A program made the position numbers and the translations under genes. DNA of 13,738 nucleotides from Bacteroidota bacterium (GTDB taxonomy: Bacteria; Bacteroidota; Bacteroidia; B-17B0; Aurantibacillaceae). The stretch covers positions 1-13,738 of the forward strand of contig JANYBY010000314.1 of assembly GCA_025360565.1 (NCBI GenBank), written 5' to 3'. Shown here one piece after another: positions 13,085 through 13,738 of this stretch (positions are counted from its first letter, which is position 1; each line of letters opens with the position of its first letter). A model generated the notes under the pieces. It was given only the letters and a program-made list of their open reading frames with translations. It searched no databases and was not told where the DNA came from.

Positions 13085-13738
13085 TTACGCTTTATCTTCT
13101 TTCTTACTTTTTTTCGCTTTTGGTTTATGTGCCGAAACAATTATCTCGTCTTTCTCTTTATTATAATCTACCTCCAACTCATCGCCCTCGGCTAAATTAT
13201 TTTTAATGATTTCTTCGGCCATTGGATCTTCCAAATATTTTTGAATGGCCCTTTTTAAAGGACGAGCGCCATAATTAGGATCGTAACCTTTTTCAACAAT
13301 ATAATCTTTTGCAGCTTCGGTAATTTTAATGGTATAACCTAAACTGGTAACCCTGCTAAATAAATGGTTCAATTCAATATCAATGATCTTATGAATGTCT
13401 TCACGTTTTAACGCGTTAAACATAATTACATCATCAATACGGTTTAAAAACTCAGGCGCAAACGCTTTTTTAAGCGCGTTCTCGATCACACCTTTATTAG
13501 CTTCAGTTTCGCCTTCAGTTCTGGTGGTTGTTCCAAAACCCACGCCACTGCCAAAATCTTTTAACTGGCGGGCTCCAATATTACTTGTCATAATAATAAT
13601 GGTGTTTTTAAAATCAATTTTTCTGCCTAAGCTATCCGTTAAAGTTCCATCATCTAAAACCTGCAGCAACATATTAAATACATCGGGATGGGCTTTTTCG
13701 ATCTCATCCAATAATATTACGGCGTAAGGCCTTCTGCG
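13085..13738 (-). CDS. clpC: ClpC-type AAA+ chaperone subunit, C-terminal part
   Basis: The last 217 residues of a Hsp100/Clp ATPase; the 5' part lies outside the window. The fragment starts inside the second AAA+ domain at RRRPYAVILLDEIEKAHPDV, which contains Walker B (VILLDE). Sensor 1 follows in TIIIMTSNIGARQL, then the arginine-finger region EFLNRIDDVIMF, and sensor 2 in the C-terminal D2-small domain (YDPNYGARPLKRAIQ, then YLEDPMAEEII). TSNIGARQLKDFG and the GVGFGT segment fit ClpC of Bacteroidota better than ClpB, so it probably unfolds substrates for ClpP in the cytoplasm. ClpB is the main alternative, because the decisive N-terminal and middle domains are not visible. The tail is Lys-rich (KPKAKKSKKEDKA). 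A 17-base-stem hairpin follows the stop. Confidence 0.93.
   Translation of the reverse strand, partial: RRRPYAVILLDEIEKAHPDVFNMLLQVLDDGTLTDSLGRKIDFKNTIIIMTSNIGARQLKDFGSGVGFGTTTRTEGETEANKGVIENALKKAFAPEFLNRIDDVIMFNALKREDIHKIIDIELNHLFSRVTSLGYTIKITEAAKDYIVEKGYDPNYGARPLKRAIQKYLEDPMAEEIIKNNLAEGDELEVDYNKEKDEIIVSAHKPKAKKSKKEDKA

Overview
The window looks like a chromosomal segment of a Bacteroidota bacterium. The evidence is three secreted proteins ending in a type IX secretion (T9SS) type A sorting domain (YPNP motif plus a C-terminal GIY/GVY strand), GloVer repeats, a TonB-dependent receptor with an N-terminal carboxypeptidase-regulatory-like domain, many short Cys-Lys-Lys lipoproteins, A-rich sequence instead of Shine-Dalgarno sites, and promoters of the TTTG-N19-TAnnTTTG type. 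I see no rRNA, tRNA or CRISPR array, and no integrase or transposase gene.

Layout. Positions 2-2167 (+) hold two T9SS-exported beta-propeller-type proteins, the first cut by the window edge. A small lysine-rich protein (2198-2392, -) and a palindromic repeat follow. Next comes a two-repeat protein of unknown function (2841-3626, +) with a strong terminator. Positions 3667-4625 have no convincing gene but are dense in repeats: two 51-base direct repeats 147 bases apart, two related long hairpins in tandem, a short hairpin, and a folded site organised like an integron attC. Directly after these lies a trypsin-like serine protease (4627-5307). An 18-of-21-base inverted repeat brackets it, so positions 4570-5359 look like a mobile gene cassette.

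Positions 5380-6530 hold a lipoprotein with a good promoter, then a decayed region with a lipoprotein gene broken by two in-frame stops. Positions 6533-8786 (-) carry a seven-repeat GloVer T9SS protein and a small secreted protein. Positions 8937-12041 (-) form a tight three-gene operon: lipoprotein, TonB-dependent receptor, lipoprotein. The first lipoprotein of this operon is a paralogue of the one at 5380-5823. A one-helix membrane protein (12233-12808, -) lies upstream, behind a candidate promoter plus terminator that could be a small RNA or an attenuator. The window ends in the 3' part of a ClpC-type AAA+ chaperone gene (-).

Most encoded proteins are envelope or secreted products. The most unusual part is the repeat-rich, cassette-like locus at about 3.7-5.36 kb. 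Its mobility and any integron analogy are inference from repeat structure alone.
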